33,789 bases of DNA. It comes from Verrucomicrobiaceae bacterium. GTDB lineage: Bacteria; Verrucomicrobiota; Verrucomicrobiia; Verrucomicrobiales; V1-33. The notes beneath the pieces were generated by a model. The model made no database searches, was not told the DNA's origin, and saw only the letters and a list, made by a program, of their open reading frames with translations. The DNA is taken from positions 1 to 33,789 of the forward strand of contig JAIXPK010000051.1 of assembly GCA_027486335.1 (NCBI GenBank), given 5' to 3'. A program made the position numbers and the translations under genes. This document shows, piece after piece, positions 1-7,593 of this stretch. Every line of letters starts with the position of its first letter. Within the stretch, counting starts at the first letter, position 1.

Positions 1-1421
1 GGGGAGGCGGGGAACCACCATGAGCGCCCTGACTTGGAGGCTACTACCAAGCCGCCGGCCATTTCGCCGCCCTCCTGGCTCCATGCGGCCAAATCGCCGA
101 CCGGAAGCGGACTGCCCCGCAACTGGGGCGGTCCCGAGGCGCTGCTGATCAGGGATGCGGGCGATGGAAAACTGGTGAAGGTAAAGGGCCTTACGTAGAT
201 TTCTTCATCGGCTTCCGTCGGCCTGTTCCGGTTATCTTCCCAAGCGATCCAGGCATTTGTCCCTTGTCCTCCTATCACCGCGGGATCCGCCGGATCATCA
301 ATGCCCCGCTGGCTGACATCCCATGTCGAACCGATATCCAGCACCCCCGCATAGCAGATTCTCCGCGACTGGATTACCCTGACATAGGGGGCGGTCGAAT
401 CCCGCGGTGCGGCAGGAATAGTCAGGAGGTAGACACAACCTGCAGACTCCAGCATCGACCGGTCTTTGGCGCGCACGTCGCTGGCGAAGGTCACCGCGAG
501 AGGATCGGGTGAAGTGCCATCCGTCCGCATGCGCCTTCCTACAATTGTGGCGGCCTCCCCATCCGTTCCCCGGTAGGACCAACTGACCAGAAAGAAACCT
601 CCTGACCTGATCACTTCGGGCTCGGCCTCCCCATCCAGAAACGGTCCTACTTCGAATTCGGGCCCGACCTGCGGTCCGCCACCCGGGTCCCATGTTACGA
701 AGATTCCCATAATCCGGCGAGTCTCTTCGTCGCTTTCCCAAACGATCATGAAGCCATCATCATTCGCTGCCACGTCGGGCTCCGAGGGCTGCGAGAATTG
801 GCGACGGACTACCGGAAATGGAGTGGCATCCAATGCCAGGCCGGTGGGACCGGTTCGACTGGCATACAGACCTGGCTCCGGTCCGGCGGCTTCCCAAACC
901 GCGATGGTGCCTTTTCGATTTCCGGCAGCTTCCACATCGCTTTCGTCCGCCGCCTCAAAGGAGAGTTGTCTGCCTCCTAGCGGCTGCACGATTCCGCCAG
1001 TGGTGACTTTGGCCATGAAAATGTCCCGGGGTCCCTTCGGGGCACTGTTGTTGCGCCGGTCTTCCCAAAATACCATGAAACCGTCATCGATGGGGGCGAG
1101 GGAGGGGCGCTTCTGCTCCCCGGCCGCCTCGCAGATCGGAAAGTCATCACCCGAGCCCATGAATCGTCCCCGGATGTTTTCCTGACTGAAAGCGGAGGGT
1201 CGCTTGTCGTCCCAGACAGCCAGATAGCGGTTCCCCTCCGGAGAGTACCCCAAATCCACATTCCGCTGCGGTCCGGCGGCCGGGCCATTGACGAGCCCGA
1301 GGGGCTGCACCTGATCCTGACCGGAAACTCTACCCAACCATGGAAGCCCCGCCCAGACGCCAAAACAGAGAACCAGCCAGGACCATTTTGCCGGCTCCCA
1401 TGACCCGTGATTTTTTCCCAT
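1..1421 (-). CDS. Secreted WD/DR-repeat protein, probably a beta-propeller (3' end outside window)
   Basis: An open frame of 473 codons runs from an ATG at 1421 to the left edge without a stop, so the C-terminus is missing. The first ~35 residues read as an export signal, with a hydrophobic core WSWLVLCFGVWAGL after a short charged start. The rest is built of repeats of roughly 50 residues, each with a strand ending in Trp followed by acidic and basic residues: AVWDDKR, VFWEDRRNN, AVWEAAG, IVWESDEE, AWEDNRN, often followed by DIFMAKV- or EIYVRPF-type strands. Such repeats are typical of bacterial propeller-like secreted proteins. No catalytic residues are recognisable and the function is unknown. 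Base composition is balanced in G and C, unlike most of the window. Certain as a coding region, less so as a propeller. Confidence 0.8.
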   Translation of the reverse strand, partial: MGKNHGSWEPAKWSWLVLCFGVWAGLPWLGRVSGQDQVQPLGLVNGPAAGPQRNVDLGYSPEGNRYLAVWDDKRPSAFSQENIRGRFMGSGDDFPICEAAGEQKRPSLAPIDDGFMVFWEDRRNNSAPKGPRDIFMAKVTTGGIVQPLGGRQLSFEAADESDVEAAGNRKGTIAVWEAAGPEPGLYASRTGPTGLALDATPFPVVRRQFSQPSEPDVAANDDGFMIVWESDEETRRIMGIFVTWDPGGGPQVGPEFEVGPFLDGEAEPEVIRSGGFFLVSWSYRGTDGEAATIVGRRMRTDGTSPDPLAVTFASDVRAKDRSMLESAGCVYLLTIPAAPRDSTAPYVRVIQSRRICYAGVLDIGSTWDVSQRGIDDPADPAVIGGQGTNAWIAWEDNRNRPTEADEEIYVRPFTFTSFPSPASLISSASGPPQLRGSPLPVGDLAAWSQEGGEMAGGLVVASKSGRSWWFPAS

Positions 1422-1829
1422 GAATCATGCTATAAATCCGATTGTTAAGGATTGGTTGGATTTCAGTGCGGATCCCGGGCACAGGCCGAGTTGCGGATAG
1501 GGAACGCTTGCGGCGCGGGTGGATAGGGGGGCGTCTGCGGGTTTTACAGGGGATAATGCGCTAGTTCTGGACGGGGAGGCGGGAGGCGACCTGTTCCGCC
1601 CACAGTTTTTCGAATGTCTGGTAGTTGCCGAAGGGCAAACCTTGTCTGTCGAACAGGGTTTGGGCTAACGAGGCATTCATGGGAGAACGGTTGGTTGGGC
1701 TGCCGGATCCGGTGGAGGATCCGTTTGGGATCGAGGCTGTGTTTGAAAAAGCAGGAGGGCTGGTAGCAGGAGGCTGTTCCTGGCTTGCTAAGGGACTACG
1801 GACGCGCGGTTGGATGGTGCTTCGCTGCG

Positions 1830-1862
1830 GCAGCGACAAGGCCGGGACGGCCTTGCTACGGC
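1830..1862. repeat. Palindromic intergenic repeat, copy 1
   Basis: The core caaggccgggacggccttg is a perfect 8-bp inverted repeat around a GGA loop, flanked by gcagcga and ctacggc. The same core recurs at 18777-18795, and a variant with both arms changed together occurs at 18834-18852. It resembles REP-type elements. An upstream cgctgcggcagcg (1824-1836) adds a second small hairpin. Confidence 0.75.
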
Positions 1863-1932
1863 GGCATGCGCTGATTGCGGGGATTTCTCAAACACTGCCT
1901 AGGCGTGGCGGGATGGTCCGGTGGAAAAGGAG

Positions 1933-1960
1933 CAGGGACGCGCTGGTGGGCGCGTCCCTG
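1933..1960 (-). terminator. Hairpin ending the kinase-cupin-PEP hydrolase operon
   Basis: CAGGGACGCGC and GCGCGTCCCTG form a perfect 11-bp stem with a 6-base loop. It begins 31 bases beyond the minus-strand stop codon at 1992. On the minus strand the hairpin is followed by CTCCTTTTCC, a modest T-rich run. It could act as an intrinsic terminator or be another palindromic repeat. Confidence 0.55.
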
Positions 1961-1991
1961 ATGCCGGGAAAGGTGTTAGTGGAAGTGAGGG

Positions 1992-2879
1992 TTACTGATT
2001 GAAGAAGGTTTTGGCGGCTGGGGCGGGGATTTGTTTGAAGCGTTTGGTGAGGTCGATGAGGGATTGTTCGACGCCCATGCGTTCGAGGCTGGAAGCGCCG
2101 ACGAAGCCGACGCAGCCTGTGCGTTCGTTGACCTGGGCGGCGTCTTCCGGGGAGCAGATGGGGCCGCCGTGGCTGAGGAAGATGATGTCTTTGCGGCCGG
2201 AGGATTTGGCTCCTGCGATGATGGAGTTGGTGCGTTCGACGGCGTCGTCCATGGTGCAGACGGCGCCGGTGACGCCGATGGAGCCGCCGATGGTGGTGCC
2301 GACGTGGGCGATGATGGCATCGGCTCCGGCTTCGGCCATGGCTTTGGCTTCGTCTGCTGCGCCGACGTAGACGACGGAGAAGAGGTCCATGCGGCGTGCG
2401 AGTTTGACCATGTCGTATTCTTTCTGGACGCTCATGCCGGTTTCTTCGAGGACGCCGCGGAAGTGGCCATCGACGATGGTGTGGGTGGGGAAGTTATTGA
2501 CGCCGCTGAAGCCCATGTCTTTGAGCTGGAGGAGCCAGTGCCACATGCGGCGGCGTGGGTCGGTGGCGTGGACGCCGCAGATGACGGGGACGTCTTCGAC
2601 GACTGGGAGGACCTCGTATTCGCCGATTTCCATGGCGATGGCGTTGGCGTCGCCGTAGGCCATCATGCCGCAGGTGGAGCCGTGGCCCATCATGCGGAAG
2701 CGGCCGGAGTTGTAGATGATGATGAGGTCTGCGCCGCCTTTTTCGATGAATTTGGCGCTGATGCCGGTGCCTGCGCCTGCGGCGATGATGGGTTCGCCTT
2801 TACGGATGGTTTCGTGAAGGCGTTCGACGACTTCGAGGCGGGTGTAGGGGTTTCCTTTTCCGGTCCAGGGATTGGGCAT
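1992..2879 (-). CDS. Phosphoenolpyruvate hydrolase-like TIM-barrel protein
   Basis: This 295-residue cytoplasmic protein matches the PEP_hydrolase family (formerly TIM-barrel signal transduction, PF09370), a TIM barrel related to PEP mutase and aldolase-type enzymes. Diagnostic stretches are GEPIIAAGAGTGISAKF (about 28-44), GGADLIIIYNSGRFRMMG, AYGDANAIAMEIGEYEVLP, PVICGVHATDPRR, GFSGVNNFPTHTIVDG, EAGADAIIAHVGTTIGGS and FLSHGGPICSPEDAAQV. The length fits the bacterial family. The in-frame extension upstream to 3296 is Arg/Pro-rich, runs through the cupin gene and is not real; the start at 2879 begins the conserved sequence. The leader is C/A-rich without a Shine-Dalgarno site. It lies 44 bases after the cupin gene, so the two are probably co-transcribed. 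The substrate in vivo is not established. Confidence 0.88.
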   Translation of the reverse strand: MPNPWTGKGNPYTRLEVVERLHETIRKGEPIIAAGAGTGISAKFIEKGGADLIIIYNSGRFRMMGHGSTCGMMAYGDANAIAMEIGEYEVLPVVEDVPVICGVHATDPRRRMWHWLLQLKDMGFSGVNNFPTHTIVDGHFRGVLEETGMSVQKEYDMVKLARRMDLFSVVYVGAADEAKAMAEAGADAIIAHVGTTIGGSIGVTGAVCTMDDAVERTNSIIAGAKSSGRKDIIFLSHGGPICSPEDAAQVNERTGCVGFVGASSLERMGVEQSLIDLTKRFKQIPAPAAKTFFNQ

Positions 2880-2923
2880 GGTATCGAGCGGTGTGGTTGT
2901 GGGTGAGAAGGGAGAAAGAGGCG

Positions 2924-3358
2924 TCAGGCGACGGGAGGGTACTCGATGGGAGTGAAGAGGGAGACCCATGGTTCTTCGCGGAAGCAGTCGACGACCATGG
3001 GTTCGGGGCCGCGGATGTTGTTGAGGATGGCGAGGAATTTGAGGGTGGCGGGGCCCGGGTTGAAAGTCATGTGCGGGGTGCCGGCGGGGATGAGGGCCAT
3101 TTCGCCAGGGCCGAGGAGGCGTTTTTCGGTACCGACCCATTGTTCGGCTTGGCCTTCGACGACGAAGATGATTTCTTCGCGGCCTGGGTGGAAGTGGAAG
3201 AGGTGGGCTTCGCCTGGAGGGAAGGTGGCGCGGCAGAGGTAGAGTTCTTTGGAGCCGGCGTTGCCGGGGGAGACGAATTCCTCGACGTGGCACCACGGGA
3301 GATCGATGTGTTTGGCATCGACGGCGGTGAGGTAGCTTTTGAAGGCATCGGAGTTCAT
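2924..3358 (-). CDS. Small single-domain cupin protein
   Basis: This 144-residue protein contains one complete cupin barrel. Motif 1 spans about 49-69, with metal-ligand candidates in HFHPGREE (H55, H57, E61/E62). Motif 2 is textbook: G85, P91, G93, H96 and N100 in GEMALIPAGTPHMTFN. A divalent metal is therefore expected. The C-terminal extension (DCFREEPWVSLFTPIEYPP) is charged and then hydrophobic. Cupins have many roles (dioxygenase, isomerase, ligand sensing), and no specific substrate can be assigned. It sits 49 bases after the hybrid kinase gene and 44 before the PEP hydrolase-like gene, so it may work with that enzyme. The large overlapping frame reaching 5008 is a Ser/Pro-rich shadow; the ATG at 3358 starts the recognisable protein. 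Confidence 0.88.
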   Translation of the reverse strand: MNSDAFKSYLTAVDAKHIDLPWCHVEEFVSPGNAGSKELYLCRATFPPGEAHLFHFHPGREEIIFVVEGQAEQWVGTEKRLLGPGEMALIPAGTPHMTFNPGPATLKFLAILNNIRGPEPMVVDCFREEPWVSLFTPIEYPPVA

Positions 3359-3407
3359 GGCGCAGGGGGGATGAAAGGTCGGGCGCGCGGGATGGTGCAA
3401 GGGCGCA

Positions 3408-5039
3408 TCATGCCGGGACTGCGAGGCGGGAGAGGACGATTTTGAATTCCTCGATGCTGAAGGGTTTGGGGAGGAAGCCTGAGAAGCCGAGGGATTCGTA
3501 GGATTTGATTTCGGATTCCGAGTACTGGCCGCTGGTGGCGACGATGATGGCGTCGGGGTTGAGTCGGCGGATTTCGTGGAAGACCTCGATGCCGTTGAGA
3601 TTGCCGCGGAGGTTGATGTCGAGGATGGTGATGTCGAAGGGGTGGCCTGAGCGGAGGCGGTCGCGGCAGAGTTGGATGCCGGCTTCGCCGGTGGCGGCGA
3701 GTTCGACTGGGCAATGGAGGCGGCGGCAGGTTTCGCGGAGGGAGAAGCGGATGCCTTCTTCGTCGTCGATGACGAGGATGGCGGAATGGCCGGCTGCGGG
3801 TGGTGGGAGCGGAGCGGGGAGAGCGGGGAGGAGGGGATCCGGGGCGAGCGAGGCGGGAATGGGGGCGGGAGCGGGAGCGTGTGGTGCCGTGGAGGTGATG
3901 GCGGGGAGGAAGATGTGGAAGGCGGTACCGATGTTAGGAACTGACTGGACGAAGATTTCGCCGCCGTGGTCGCGGATGATCTGGTGGCAGATGGGGAGAC
4001 CGCAGCCGTTGCCGTCCGGTTTGGTGGTGAAGCGGCTGTGGAAGAGGTGAGGGAGGTGATTCTCGGGGATGCCTGGGCCCCAATCGCGGACGGAGATGAC
4101 GACGTAGGGGCCAGGGAGGAGGCCGCCGTTGCCAGAGGATTCCTGGGAGTGGTTGAAGGCTTTGACGAGGAGTCGGCCGCCGCCGGGCATGGCCTGGATG
4201 GCATTGCGGACGAGATTGAGGACGACGCGTTCGATGTCACCGGCGTTGACCTGGGCGTCCCAGAGCGAGTCGGCGGTTTCGAGGTTCCAGTGGATGCTCT
4301 GGGCGCAGGTGGCGAGGCGAAGGGATCGGCCGAGGAGCGGTGCGAGCTGGGTGCGTTCGCGGGTGGACGTGTGGTTTTTGAAGTAGTGGAGGAAGTCCTT
4401 GGCGAGTTCTGCGGCGCGGCGTGCGGAGTCGTGGGTGATCTTGAGTTTTTCCTGGAGGTCGCCGCCTTCCGGGAGCTTGTCGATGACCATTTCGACGGGG
4501 AGGAGGATGGCGGTGAGGGCGTTGTTGAACTCGTGGGCGACGAAGCGGGAGGATTCGATGACGATGTCGACCATGTCCTGAGACCATTTGTCAGGAGACG
4601 GGGGAGGGCCGTCGAAGTGGCGGAGAGCGCCGGGTTGGGGGGACGGCGAAGAGGGGAGTGGTTTGGCGGTGAGGATGTAGTTGAGGATGCGGCCGGAGGC
4701 GTCGCGGACGGGGGCGCAGAGCCATGAGCAGGGGATGCGGCCGGGGAGGGTGCCTTTGACGGGAGTGGGTTCCGGGTGGCCGAGGCGCATGGCGGCGAGG
4801 AGCGCGGCGGGGTCGGCGGTGATGGCGGCGAGCGGTTGGCCGACGAGGGCGGCGGGATCGATGCCGCAGGCGGCGGCGAGGGCGCGGTTGGCGTAGAGGA
4901 TGGGAGGGCCCAGGGAGGCGAGGGGCCCGCAATCGATGATGGCGACGGCGTCGGAGACGAGGTCGAGGGCGATTTTGAGGTGATGATTGACGGCCATGAC
5001 CCGGCCAATGGGGTCGGCGGGTTGGGCGTGGAGAGGCAT
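3408..5039 (-). CDS. Hybrid sensor histidine kinase with C-terminal receiver domain
   Basis: This 543-residue two-component protein has, in order, a PAS-like sensor domain (about 18-125), a dimerisation/phosphoacceptor helix with H169 in VAHEFNNALTAIL, a HATPase domain (about 265-380) with N box NLVRNAIQ (N279), G1 box DWGPGI and G2 box GNGCGLPI, a Pro/Ala linker (about 383-418), and a receiver domain (419-543). The receiver has acidic pair D425/D426, phospho-acceptor D474 in TILDINLRG, S503 region and K525. No transmembrane segment is evident, so it is probably cytosolic. The HEFNN form of the H box is common in NtrB-like and hybrid kinases. With no DNA-binding output domain, it probably passes phosphate to another protein. 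It heads an operon with the cupin and PEP hydrolase-like genes. An alternative start is the internal Met of MAVNHHLK. Confidence 0.92.
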   Translation of the reverse strand: MPLHAQPADPIGRVMAVNHHLKIALDLVSDAVAIIDCGPLASLGPPILYANRALAAACGIDPAALVGQPLAAITADPAALLAAMRLGHPEPTPVKGTLPGRIPCSWLCAPVRDASGRILNYILTAKPLPSSPSPQPGALRHFDGPPPSPDKWSQDMVDIVIESSRFVAHEFNNALTAILLPVEMVIDKLPEGGDLQEKLKITHDSARRAAELAKDFLHYFKNHTSTRERTQLAPLLGRSLRLATCAQSIHWNLETADSLWDAQVNAGDIERVVLNLVRNAIQAMPGGGRLLVKAFNHSQESSGNGGLLPGPYVVISVRDWGPGIPENHLPHLFHSRFTTKPDGNGCGLPICHQIIRDHGGEIFVQSVPNIGTAFHIFLPAITSTAPHAPAPAPIPASLAPDPLLPALPAPLPPPAAGHSAILVIDDEEGIRFSLRETCRRLHCPVELAATGEAGIQLCRDRLRSGHPFDITILDINLRGNLNGIEVFHEIRRLNPDAIIVATSGQYSESEIKSYESLGFSGFLPKPFSIEEFKIVLSRLAVPA

Positions 5040-5145
5040 GTCAGGGTCGGGAAAAGAGACGCCTGATGGTTAATGCATGTGAACTAAGCCCGCGAGGGGT
5101 TTTTTGGGTGGAACGCGGGTGGGGAGGGTGAGAGGGAGGCGAGTG

Positions 5146-5688
5146 CTACCTGCCTGCGAACTTCTGTTTTACCTTCTCCATGTATTCGGGGAAATCGTCA
5201 TTGGCGCCTGGTTTCACGGGCAGGAAAAACCGGTTCTGCTGCAGGCGGTGGACTGCCTCCATGGCGAGTGCTTCGTCCAGCCAGCTTCGACGCACTGCCA
5301 TTTCCATGAGTCCGAGAGTACCAGTCAGTTCGAGCCCCATGGCCTGTGCTGCTTTGCGTGCGAGTGTTTCATCAATGGCGACCGCGCATTGCCGCTGCGT
5401 TGCGACGGAGAGAACGCTTCGCTCCCCGTCGCCAAGCAGCGGGCTGAAATCAGCGGGAATCGCCGCCAGAGCCGTCAGTGCGTCATCGCACCTTGTGAAA
5501 TGGGTCCGTAGGAACTCATCGTAGAAACCTCCGTGCGGGTCGCGCGTGACCTCGCGTTGCACATCAGGAGTGATGAGCAGCCCGCAGGTTTCGTTCAGCG
5601 AGGCTGCCAAGGTTTCGAGTCGGCCCCGGTGGCCGAGATTGAACACAACGGATGCGTCGCAGACGAGGGGCACTGGTCTTGAACTCAT
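5146..5688 (-). CDS. PIN-domain protein (DUF3368/VapC-like), likely toxin or nuclease partner
   Basis: This 180-residue protein has the acidic layout of PIN-domain ribonucleases: D11 in VCDASVVFNLG, E46 in DVQREV, E89 in GDGERSVL and D106 in AIDETLAR, followed by KAAQAMGLELTGTLGLM, typical of the DUF3368 branch. PIN toxins cleave RNA with two Mg or Mn ions bound by these residues. The start at 5688 lies 6 bases after the stop of the XRE-ImmA gene, so translation is probably coupled. Context points to a module in which the upstream regulator-protease controls this nuclease. Composition lacks the G-rich plus-strand skew of the surrounding genes, suggesting acquisition. It could instead be an RNA-processing factor without toxicity. 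Confidence 0.82.
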   Translation of the reverse strand: MSSRPVPLVCDASVVFNLGHRGRLETLAASLNETCGLLITPDVQREVTRDPHGGFYDEFLRTHFTRCDDALTALAAIPADFSPLLGDGERSVLSVATQRQCAVAIDETLARKAAQAMGLELTGTLGLMEMAVRRSWLDEALAMEAVHRLQQNRFFLPVKPGANDDFPEYMEKVKQKFAGR

Positions 5689-5694
5689 CTGGTC

Positions 5695-6825
5695 CTACAT
5701 GCCTTCCGTTTCGGCGAGGCCGAGTTCCATCACGTCCTCGCTCAACTGGTGCAGGTAGCTTTCCACCTCGTCGCGTGCGGCGAACGTCCATTCCGCGGCC
5801 TTGCCCATGCTAGCTTTCTCTGCCTTCACCAGTTCGACCACATGAGTCAACAGCTTGCGAGGCAAGTGCTTTTCGAGGTCGCTGATCCGTGGTCCGGCCG
5901 GTTCAGGTTGAGCGGCGGGTCGTTTCACCGACGTGAAAAACTCTTCTTTCTGCGGGTAGCTCAGGATCCCGTGTTGTACGAGGCGGTAAAACATGGCCTC
6001 GTTTGATACGCCAAACCGGTCCGCCGCCGCGAGAAAGCCTGGCTGTGTTTTCAGGCGCGATCCGCTCTGGGCGAGGAGCAACGCGATTTCGGCCTTCGGC
6101 ATGAGAAACTCCGCGGCGAAATGATTCGCTTCTTTTTCCTTTGGATCGTTCCGCGTCGCCATCACCGAAACGGTTGTCTGTTCTGTGCCACGGAGATGAA
6201 AGAGCAGGTGGGCCAGTTCGTGGCAGAGCGTGAAGAGTTTCACACGCTCCGGCATCCGGGAGTTGACGAAGATGACACTGAAATCACTCTGGCAGGAAAG
6301 TCCTGACATTTTCGGAGGCAGCTTCCATTCGAAAACCAGCACCTCCTGTTCCGCGAGAGCCTCCCGCAGTTCGTCATAAGTCACCCGGGTATTCAGACGC
6401 AGGAACTGCCGCACGGTCGTTGCCAGCTGAGGCAGCATCTGATCGCTCCAGTGAAGCTCAAGGGAAAGACGCCGCGGCAGTTGTTCCGTCCGTTGCCATA
6501 CTTCGTGAAGGAAATGGATCTGCTGGCCCGCATCTGTGAGTGCGACTCCAAAATCGAGCTTTTCCGCGCCATCGCGGGCCACCTGGCTGCGTGGCTGGAA
6601 GTTTACTGCCGGGCGCTCTGCCCGGAGGAACGACTGCGTGACGCCGAAGAACCGGCTCATTTCCCAGCACTGAGTCTCGTCCGGTACCCGTTCCCCGCTT
6701 TCCCATTTCGAGACCAAAGACGCGGAAACATGCAGACGCGCGGCCACCTCCTTTTGGCTTTTCCCGAGGCGGTTGCGCACGGCGGTGAGATTGGCTGCGA
6801 AGGCGTTCATGGAAGACTTGTCCAT
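5695..6825 (-). CDS. XRE-family regulator fused to ImmA/IrrE metallopeptidase
   Basis: Residues about 8-65 form an XRE-type helix-turn-helix (LGKSQKEVAARLHVSASLVS, then KWESGERVP). Residues about 130-290 are an ImmA/IrrE zinc peptidase with HELAH at 202-206 and a third ligand candidate near E232 in EKEANHFAAEFLMP. A 75-residue helical tail follows. Family members cleave repressors or antitoxins, freeing partners in response to stress or mobile elements. The frame is open to 6882, but residues upstream of 6825 are not conserved-looking and overlap the putative operator, so I chose the ATG at 6825 (376 residues); 6810 is also possible. The gene is tightly coupled to the downstream PIN gene. Balanced base composition suggests horizontal acquisition. 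Confidence 0.87.
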   Translation of the reverse strand: MDKSSMNAFAANLTAVRNRLGKSQKEVAARLHVSASLVSKWESGERVPDETQCWEMSRFFGVTQSFLRAERPAVNFQPRSQVARDGAEKLDFGVALTDAGQQIHFLHEVWQRTEQLPRRLSLELHWSDQMLPQLATTVRQFLRLNTRVTYDELREALAEQEVLVFEWKLPPKMSGLSCQSDFSVIFVNSRMPERVKLFTLCHELAHLLFHLRGTEQTTVSVMATRNDPKEKEANHFAAEFLMPKAEIALLLAQSGSRLKTQPGFLAAADRFGVSNEAMFYRLVQHGILSYPQKEEFFTSVKRPAAQPEPAGPRISDLEKHLPRKLLTHVVELVKAEKASMGKAAEWTFAARDEVESYLHQLSEDVMELGLAETEGM

Positions 6826-6913
6826 TTTATGCATCAAAATGCATGGAAATCGCGTTTCTGCAATACAATGCGCCGTCAACATGACAAGCCGCGCCGTTTG
6901 TAGACAGCTGTCT
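6826..6913 (-). promoter_or_regulatory. Putative promoter and operators of the XRE-ImmA-PIN operon
   Basis: Two ATGCAT palindromes at 6829-6834 and 6839-6844 are spaced one helical turn apart just before the chosen start, a natural arrangement for an XRE autoregulator. A perfect 12-bp palindrome AGACAGCTGTCT lies at 6902-6913. A weak minus-strand promoter fits TTGTCA (6882-6887) and TATTGC (6860-6865) with a 16-base spacer. The promoter is a guess; the palindromes are directly visible. Confidence 0.4.
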
Positions 6914-6949
6914 TCCGGTGAAGCTGGGTCGATCCTCGCGGCATGAAGA

Positions 6950-6977
6950 AGCCAACCCCGTTTGGACGGGGCTGGCT
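6950..6977 (-). terminator. Hairpin after the thrS/DMP19 transcript
   Basis: AGCCAACCCCGT and ACGGGGCTGGCT form a 12-bp stem (one G-U type pair) with a 4-base loop. It lies 70 bases beyond the DMP19-like stop codon on the minus strand. The sequence after the hairpin is TCTTCATG, so the T run is weak, and termination is likely but not certain. Confidence 0.5.
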
Positions 6978-7047
6978 ATCCGGCCACACCCAGGCTTGGG
7001 GCGGCTGGCATTTCAGGTGCGTTCGAGTTTCACCCGCGCGTCTCTGG

Positions 7048-7593
7048 TCAGCAGCTTTGGCAGATGCTGCGGAACGCATCTGGATGATCGATGATGTAGC
7101 GCAGCAGCAGTAGGGGCACATCTTCCAGATCGGGGGTTTTGGCGTAGACCTCATCAAACCACTCACGGCTTGCGACTGCATCTGGCGGTGCGGTGGCATC
7201 GTCCTTGTGCGGGGTGATGGGTGATCCTGCGAGGCCGCGTCCGACCAGAAGGGCACGAAGGCACTCGGCGTGCCGCGAAGCTCCGACGGCCTCCAGTGCT
7301 GCGGGCAATTCGTGGGAATAGGCGAGGCTTTCGGGGCCTACAATATCCCCGGGCATGCCGATGCTGATGGGACACCAGTAGTGCGCATCGATGATCCAGA
7401 CGGTGCGGATCTCCGGCGCGACAACGTCCGGACCTGTCCTTTCAACATGGTCGGCGATGCCGAAGCGAGGGTGAGGCAGGTTTTCGAGTTCGAGCAATGC
7501 TTCCGCGGCAGCCATCGCTGTCGGGTCCACGCCGAAGGCCAGGTGACGGAGCCTGGAAAGGCTGTCATTCCGATCGTACGCGGCCCAGTGCAT
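7048..7593 (-). CDS. DMP19-like protein, C-terminal part from the first available ATG
   Basis: From the ATG at 7593 this frame gives 181 residues. Its second half resembles the DMP19/DUF4375 helical domain: HELPAALEAVGASRHAECLR, then a loop, then EWFDEVYAKTPDLEDVPLLL and RYIIDHPDAF. DMP19 was first described in Neisseria as a DNA-mimic protein that binds a transcription repressor; most homologues are uncharacterised. The assignment is from remembered motif shape, not a search. The ATG is internal: the same frame continues with protein-like sequence upstream for 143 more codons to the thrS stop, so this start is probably not the original N-terminus. G and C are nearly equal here, unlike thrS, which marks a compositional break exactly at the thrS stop. 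Confidence 0.6.
   Translation of the reverse strand: MHWAAYDRNDSLSRLRHLAFGVDPTAMAAAEALLELENLPHPRFGIADHVERTGPDVVAPEIRTVWIIDAHYWCPISIGMPGDIVGPESLAYSHELPAALEAVGASRHAECLRALLVGRGLAGSPITPHKDDATAPPDAVASREWFDEVYAKTPDLEDVPLLLLRYIIDHPDAFRSICQSC

Larger units (their letters stand above)
1422..1991. other. Intergenic stretch without a confident gene
   Basis: About 570 bases separate two minus-strand genes. It holds a palindromic repeat copy (1830-1862) and a strong hairpin (1933-1960), described separately. A minus frame at 1561-1839 has a protein-like end (NASLAQTLFDRQGLPFGNYQ and beyond), but it begins with TTG inside the palindromic repeat and its first half is low-complexity Ser/Pro. It may be a decayed gene remnant. 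Nothing else is seen. Confidence 0.5.

Noticed and set aside
298..741. Minus frame of 147 codons near the left edge
   Set aside because: Arg/Gly-rich and out of phase with the continuous 473-codon repeat protein frame that covers it.
1561..1839. Minus frame of 92 codons
   Set aside because: Starts with TTG inside a palindromic repeat and is half Ser/Pro low complexity; at best a remnant, noted under the intergenic stretch.
2031..2906. Plus-strand frame of 291 codons opposite the PEP hydrolase-like gene
   Set aside because: Its Gly/Asp/Ala/Val-rich product is the complement of a clear enzyme gene; long antisense frames arise here from biased third positions.
2924..5008. Minus frame of 694 codons spanning kinase and cupin
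   Set aside because: Only its last 144 residues (the cupin) are protein-like; the rest is Ser/Pro/Ala-rich out-of-frame reading of the kinase gene.
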